Shown piece after piece: positions 59,891-64,000 of a stretch of 64,000 nt of DNA (position 1 is its first letter; each line of letters starts with the position of its first letter). Under the pieces are notes generated by a model. That model saw nothing but the letters and a program-made list of their open reading frames with translations, ran no database searches and was not told the DNA's origin. The translations under genes were made by a program, and so were the position numbers. Source of the DNA: Devosia sp. Root685 (GTDB lineage Bacteria; Pseudomonadota; Alphaproteobacteria; Rhizobiales; Devosiaceae). Location: the NCBI RefSeq assembly GCF_001427875.1, contig NZ_LMHK01000001.1:932871-996870 (forward strand). The letters are read 5' to 3'.

Positions 59891-60919
59891 TCATCCAGCG
59901 ACCCGATTTGACACGACGGAATTGCGCTCGACAATGGCCACGGGGACCAGCTTGATCTGGCGCGTCCGCTCGCCGGAACGGATTTGTTGCACCAGCATGC
60001 CGACGGTATTTTCGATCAGCGCCGTCTTGTCTTGCCGCACGGTCGTCAACCGATACGGCGGCCAGGAGGCCAGTTCGATGTCGTCGAATCCGACCACCGA
60101 AATGTCGTCCGGGACGCGCAAACCGAGTGCCCTGAAACCATCGATAGCGCCAATGGCGGTGATGTCGTTAGCACAGAAGACGCTATCGGGCGGCACGTCG
60201 AGACTGGCGAGCCGCTGCGCGGCATCGAAGCCCCCTTGATAGGTATAGTCGCCGGTTTCGCGAGCGTGGAGCTGGTGGCCGCGCTCGGTAATCCGGCCGA
60301 CAAAGCCCGCCTCGCGCTCCTGGGTGGTGTAGATATGCTCCACGCCGGCGATATAGGCGAGACGGGTAAGTCCTCGATCAAGCAGGAAATTCGCGACGCT
60401 CCTGCCGCCCTCGACATTTTCGCAACGCACCGAACTCAGGCTCTCCGAGGCCAGTGTTGAACGATTGAACAGCACCACCGCGGCTCCGGCCTTGAACAGC
60501 GTGTCGCCCAGGCGATCGGCTTCGGCAATCGACGCGATGATGACGCCATCGACCTTGGACTGCACCAGGCTCGGCCCGACATCATCGACAGTCACGTCAC
60601 CCCAAACGGTCGTCAGCATGGTACGAAAACCGGAGCTGGCCAGCCGGCGGCTTAGCGCATCTATGACCTCGGGATAGTAGGGGTTGCGGATGTCCCCCAT
60701 GACCAACCCAACAATGCCCGAGCGCTGGGTCGCCAGGCTGCGCGCCACGAGGTTGGGCGTATAGCCGAGCTTTTCGGCGGCTTCCATGACGCGGGATCGC
60801 GTCTGCTTGGAAACCGAGGCGCCCGGAGTAAAAGCCCTGGAAACCGCGGAAATTGAGACGCCGGCGAGGTCGGCGACATCCTGGGCGGTCGTTGCCCGCG
60901 TTGCACCGTGTTCACTCAT
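59891..60919 (-). CDS. LacI-family transcriptional regulator
   Basis: A 342-residue regulator. ATG 60919 has a perfect AAGGAGGT box. HTH TTAQDVADLAGVSISAVSRA, hinge EAAEKLGYTPNLVARSLATQ, sensor domain from GIVGLVMGDIRNPYYPEVID. Three near-identical TTGCAAGCGCTTGCAA operators flank its own gene and the neighbouring units, so it very likely controls the transporter, GH51, SDR and ALDH genes and itself. Confidence 0.92.
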   Translation of the reverse strand: MSEHGATRATTAQDVADLAGVSISAVSRAFTPGASVSKQTRSRVMEAAEKLGYTPNLVARSLATQRSGIVGLVMGDIRNPYYPEVIDALSRRLASSGFRTMLTTVWGDVTVDDVGPSLVQSKVDGVIIASIAEADRLGDTLFKAGAAVVLFNRSTLASESLSSVRCENVEGGRSVANFLLDRGLTRLAYIAGVEHIYTTQEREAGFVGRITERGHQLHARETGDYTYQGGFDAAQRLASLDVPPDSVFCANDITAIGAIDGFRALGLRVPDDISVVGFDDIELASWPPYRLTTVRQDKTALIENTVGMLVQQIRSGERTRQIKLVPVAIVERNSVVSNRVAG

Positions 60920-60965
60920 GCGATCCCACCTCCTTCGTGTTAGGAACTGCGGATAAAGCAGAGTT

Positions 60966-60981
60966 TTGCAGGCGCATGCAA
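60966..60981. promoter_or_regulatory. LacI operator 2 (autoregulatory)
   Basis: TTGCAGGCGCATGCAA, differing from the perfect palindrome at 2 of 16 positions, 47 bases upstream of the LacI start. Confidence 0.65.
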
Positions 60982-60995
60982 TATGACGACGATAC

Positions 60996-61757
60996 CTATC
61001 GTCCGCCGTCAACCGCGAAGTTCTGCTTGGTGATGTGCTGGCTGTCGTCCGCCAAGAGGAAAAGCACCATGCGCGCAATGTCGTCGGGCACGACGGTTTC
61101 GCGGATGCATTGCGCGTTGAGCACTGTCTCCTGGCTTCGCCGATCGAACCAGAGGCGCTTCTGTTTTTCCGTCATCACAGCGCCGGGAGTGATGACGTTA
61201 ACACGGATATTGTGCTGTCCCACCTTGTGCGCCAGGGAGCTCGTAAGCCCGATGATGCCTGCCTTTGCGGCGGAATAGGCCTGTAAATCCAGGGTTCCCT
61301 TGACCCAGGCGAGCGAGCTCATATTCACGACGGAACCGCCGCCGCTGGCTTCCAGATAGGGCAGAACCGCCTTGGTGCAGAAGTAGACATGCCGCAGGTT
61401 GACGTTGATGGCCCATTCGAATTCGGCGGGGCCGGTTTCCTCCATCGGGCGCCGCAGGTCATTGGCGGCATTATTGACGAGGCCCTTGATCGGGCCGAGC
61501 TCGACCGCCACACGCTCGATTGCCGCCTTGGTTGCGTCGAGATCAAGCAGGTCACAGTTTATGAAAACCGGCCGCGGATAGCCCTTGCCGACAACCGACT
61601 CCACCAGTGTCTGACCCTCGGAAACCGCGACGTCGATGAAGGCGACCGTCGATCCGCTGCGGGCCAGGTTCTCGACGATAGCGGCGCCGATGCCGCTCGC
61701 CCCGCCGGTCACGATCACCGTTCTCCCTGCCAGACTTGGATAGACTGCGAATGCCAC
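60996..61757 (-). CDS. SDR-family oxidoreductase (sugar dehydrogenase candidate)
   Basis: A 253-residue short-chain dehydrogenase. Start GTG 61755-61757 with GGGAGGT box. Cofactor motif TVIVTGGASGIGAAIVENLA, then LVNNAAND, catalytic Ser in VVNMSSLAWVKG and Y-x-x-x-K in AYSAAKAGIIGL. C-terminal NVITPGAVMTEKQKRLWFDR. By context the likely reaction is oxidation of L-arabinose to its lactone or of a related sugar. It is divergent from the aldehyde dehydrogenase with a LacI operator between. Confidence 0.85.
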   Translation of the reverse strand: MAFAVYPSLAGRTVIVTGGASGIGAAIVENLARSGSTVAFIDVAVSEGQTLVESVVGKGYPRPVFINCDLLDLDATKAAIERVAVELGPIKGLVNNAANDLRRPMEETGPAEFEWAINVNLRHVYFCTKAVLPYLEASGGGSVVNMSSLAWVKGTLDLQAYSAAKAGIIGLTSSLAHKVGQHNIRVNVITPGAVMTEKQKRLWFDRRSQETVLNAQCIRETVVPDDIARMVLFLLADDSQHITKQNFAVDGGR

Positions 61758-61800
61758 GAAGACCTCCCGGTGTTCTCTTTGCCCAATCCTTACCAGTATT

Positions 61801-61816
61801 TTGCAAGCGCTTGCAA
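61801..61816. promoter_or_regulatory. LacI operator 3 (SDR/ALDH divergent region)
   Basis: TTGCAAGCGCTTGCAA, identical to operator 1, between the SDR gene (minus) and the aldehyde dehydrogenase gene (plus). Confidence 0.75.
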
Positions 61817-61872
61817 TACATCTCGCTTTGGATAACATTCGTAGCGTCCGAGGCTTCAATCCGCAGTGACCC

Positions 61873-63312
61873 ATGTACATTCAGCCAAAGCTTTTCATCG
61901 GCGGTTCAGCCCGCCTGCCCCGCGATACGCCGGTCTTTAACGTGATTAATCCTGCCAACGAGGCTGTATTGGGCAGCGTCGCCAGCGCCGGCAGCCAAGA
62001 CGTCGCCGACGCCCTACGTGCAGCCGAAGCCGGCCAGGGCATATGGGCCGCTGCCAGTCCGTGGGAGCGATCCGCCGTGCTGCGCCGCGTATCCGCGCTC
62101 ATCCACGAACGGCGCCAGTCCATCGCCACGACCATTACGCTTGAAACGGGCAAGCCCTTGGCCGAATCCCTTGCCGAAGTACAGAACGCCGCGGATCATT
62201 TCGACTGGTGTGCGGACGAGGCCCGCCGCGTCTATGGCCAGACAGTGGAAGGTCGCGGGCCCAATTCGCGCTTCGATATACGGCGCGAGCCGGTGGGCGT
62301 GGTTCTCGCTCTTACGGCATGGAATTTTCCCCTCAGCCTGCCTGCCCGCAAGCTTGCCAGTGGCCTTGCCGCCGGCTGCGCCATTATCCTGCGCCCAGCC
62401 AGCGAGGCCCCGGCCTCCGCTGCTGCTCTCGTTGCCTGCTGCCATGATGCAGGCGTCCCGGCCGGCGTAGTCAACCTGCTGTTCGGCGAGCCCGACGCGG
62501 TAATTGCGCCGCTGATCGCCTCTCCAAAGGTGCGTAAGGTCAGCTTCACCGGCTCGACACACGTCGGCCAGATCCTCATTCGCCAATGCGCCGATACTTT
62601 GAAGCGCCTCACCATGGAACTCGGTGGACATGCACCCTTCATCGTTCTCGATGACGCCGACGTGGACGCTGCGGCCAAAGTCGCGGTGGCGTCGAAATTC
62701 CGCAATGCCGGCCAGGTCTGCACCGCTCCCAGTCGCTTCTACGTGCATGAGGCCGTGATCGACCATTTCACCGAACGCTTTGTCACGGGCACACAAGCCA
62801 TTCGCCTCGGCGATGGCCTGGCGCCGGATACCGACATGGGCCCGCAAATCAGCCCGCGGCAGCGCGAACGGGCCGAAAGGCTGGTTGCCGATGCCGTGGG
62901 CAAGGGTGCACACATCGCTGCCGGGGGACGCAGGCCTGACGGGCGCAATCGCGGCTATTTCTTCGAACCCACGGTGCTCGTCGATATTCCCCAAGATGCG
63001 CAAGTGCTGAGCGAAGAGCCATTCACGCCCATCGCCGCCATTGTGCCCATACAATCGGCCGACGATGCCATCGCCCGCGCCAATGGATTGGAATATGGCC
63101 TCGCCGCCTATCTCTTCGGCCGCTCCGAGCGCCAACTCGACCATGTCGCGAGCAAGCTCGAGGCCGGCATGGTTGGGGTCAACACCGCCATGGTGTCGAC
63201 GGCCGAAGCCCCATTTGGCGGCATCAAGGCCAGCGGCTCGGGCCGCGAAGGCGGTAGCGAGGGCATCACCGACTACCTCAACACCAAGTTCATTCACCGC
63301 CAGAGCGCCTGA
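61873..63312 (+). CDS. Aldehyde dehydrogenase (2-oxoglutarate semialdehyde type candidate)
   Basis: A 479-residue NAD(P)-dependent aldehyde dehydrogenase. LTAWNFPLSLPARKLASGLA, VSFTGSTHVGQILIRQCADT, the general-base glutamate in LTMELGGHAPFIVLDDADVD and the catalytic C283 in NAGQVCTAPSRFYVHE. C-terminal GGIKASGSGREGGSEGI. It belongs to the succinate-semialdehyde/2-oxoglutarate-semialdehyde group. In a gene set with an IlvD/Edd dehydratase it probably does the last step of non-phosphorylated pentose oxidation. The dehydratase gene starts 3 bp later. Confidence 0.88.
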   Translation: MYIQPKLFIGGSARLPRDTPVFNVINPANEAVLGSVASAGSQDVADALRAAEAGQGIWAAASPWERSAVLRRVSALIHERRQSIATTITLETGKPLAESLAEVQNAADHFDWCADEARRVYGQTVEGRGPNSRFDIRREPVGVVLALTAWNFPLSLPARKLASGLAAGCAIILRPASEAPASAAALVACCHDAGVPAGVVNLLFGEPDAVIAPLIASPKVRKVSFTGSTHVGQILIRQCADTLKRLTMELGGHAPFIVLDDADVDAAAKVAVASKFRNAGQVCTAPSRFYVHEAVIDHFTERFVTGTQAIRLGDGLAPDTDMGPQISPRQRERAERLVADAVGKGAHIAAGGRRPDGRNRGYFFEPTVLVDIPQDAQVLSEEPFTPIAAIVPIQSADDAIARANGLEYGLAAYLFGRSERQLDHVASKLEAGMVGVNTAMVSTAEAPFGGIKASGSGREGGSEGITDYLNTKFIHRQSA

Positions 63313-63315
63313 TCC

Positions 63316-64000
63316 ATGTCCAAACCCCGCAAGACCGTTCAATCGCTGCGCAGTCAGCTCTGGTTTAATGCTCCCAAATCGGCCGGCGACCACAAGCGCC
63401 GCCGCATCCGCCAGGCCGGCTTCACCACCGAGGATTTCAAGGACAAGCCGGTCATCGGCATCCTGTCCACCTGGTCCGATTTCAACACCTGCCACGCCCA
63501 TTTCCCGCAGCGAATCGAGGAGATCAAACGCGGCATCTGGCAGGCAGGTGGCTTTCCCGCCGTCATTCCCTTGCAGAGCGTTTCGGAAAGCTTCTCGCGA
63601 CCCACCGCCATGCTCTATCGCAATTTCCTCGCCATGGAGGCCGAAGAGGCCATTCGCTCACATCCCGTCGATGGCGTGGTCCTTCTGGGCGGCTGCGACA
63701 AGACAACGCCAGGCCTCGTCATGGGCGCAGCCTCGGCCGGCGTCCCCGCAATCTATGTCCCCGCAGGCGCAATGCTGCGCGGGCATTGGCGGGGCGCTAC
63801 GCTTGGCACCGGTACCAGCACCTGGCAGGCCGAGGCCGACTATCGCGCGGGACTTCTGACCCAATCCGAATGGGAAGACCTCAGCCAGTCGAGCGTGCGC
63901 TCCACCGGCACCTGCAACACCATGGGCACGGCCTCGACCATGACCACATTGGTCGATGTGCTGGGCCTATCCTTGCCCGGCGCCAGTTCCATCCCCGCGA
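63316..64000 (+). CDS. IlvD/Edd-family sugar-acid dehydratase (partial; L-arabonate dehydratase candidate)
   Basis: The first 228 codons of an iron-sulfur dehydratase; it continues past the right edge. Start MSKPRKTVQSLRSQLWFNAP. The cluster-binding cysteines are present in STWSDFNTCHAHF, VLLGGCDKTTPG and STGTCNTMGTAS. This subgroup (pentonate dehydratases) differs from dihydroxy-acid dehydratase IlvD by this N-terminus. The arabinofuranosidase and ALDH neighbours favour L-arabonate as substrate; D-xylonate or L-fuconate are alternatives. Confidence 0.88.
   Translation, partial: MSKPRKTVQSLRSQLWFNAPKSAGDHKRRRIRQAGFTTEDFKDKPVIGILSTWSDFNTCHAHFPQRIEEIKRGIWQAGGFPAVIPLQSVSESFSRPTAMLYRNFLAMEAEEAIRSHPVDGVVLLGGCDKTTPGLVMGAASAGVPAIYVPAGAMLRGHWRGATLGTGTSTWQAEADYRAGLLTQSEWEDLSQSSVRSTGTCNTMGTASTMTTLVDVLGLSLPGASSIPA

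Noticed and set aside
62014..63501. 495-codon minus-strand open frame
   Set aside because: Antisense to the aldehyde dehydrogenase, no recognisable domain.

Overview
The window is about 64 kb of GC-rich, densely packed bacterial chromosome. It encodes almost only uptake and catabolism genes: six transport systems, each beside the enzymes for its likely substrate and usually beside a dedicated regulator. Gene content, an Irr/ICE-like iron box, the many sugar ABC transporters and the frequent GTG/TTG starts suggest a heterotrophic alphaproteobacterium of the Hyphomicrobiales, perhaps Devosia-like. That placement is an inference from content. I saw no rRNA, tRNA, CRISPR array, insertion sequence or phage gene.

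Layout. (1) 1-2780, minus: an iron(III) ABC transporter (ATPase, receptor, permease cut by the window edge) with an Irr-like box before the receptor. (2) 2781-3450: non-coding apart from a thioredoxin remnant. (3) 3451-22939: a large aromatic-type catabolic island. It holds two Tat-exported amidohydrolases, an asparaginase-like protein and a tripartite tricarboxylate transporter (tctBA, with tctC 8 kb away). It also holds a UbiX/UbiD decarboxylase pair with a flavin monooxygenase, an extradiol dioxygenase operon ending in a two-domain MarR regulator, and a complete gentisate ring-cleavage operon. Five or six copies of a 14-bp palindrome (ATCAGA-N2-TCTGAT) lie before its separate transcription units and suggest one regulon. 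(4) 23166-32268: a GH95 glycosidase operon with ABC sugar transporter, Gfo/Idh oxidoreductase and divergent LacI regulator, including a truncated sugar isomerase gene. (5) 32311-45346: a peptide utilisation region with an S9 peptidase, a prolidase-like amidohydrolase, a Dpp-type ABC transporter, a DAO-family oxidase, an aminotransferase, a GntR regulator and RidA. (6) 45429-52231: a sugar-type ABC transporter with a cytoplasmic sulfatase and a divergent LysR regulator. (7) 52378-64000: an L-arabinose/arabinan region with two tandem GH51 arabinofuranosidases, an ABC transporter, LacI regulator, SDR dehydrogenase, aldehyde dehydrogenase and a partial IlvD/Edd dehydratase, with three LacI-type operators.

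How it works together. Region 3 appears to hydrolyse an amide- or ester-like compound outside the cytoplasm, import the acid by the TTT system, decarboxylate and hydroxylate it, and open the ring to central metabolites. The gentisate branch ends in fumarate and pyruvate. The starting substrate cannot be read from the sequence. Region 7 fits oxidative, non-phosphorylated L-arabinose breakdown to 2-oxoglutarate. Several receptor genes are followed at once by a strong hairpin, a layout expected to raise receptor expression over the downstream genes.
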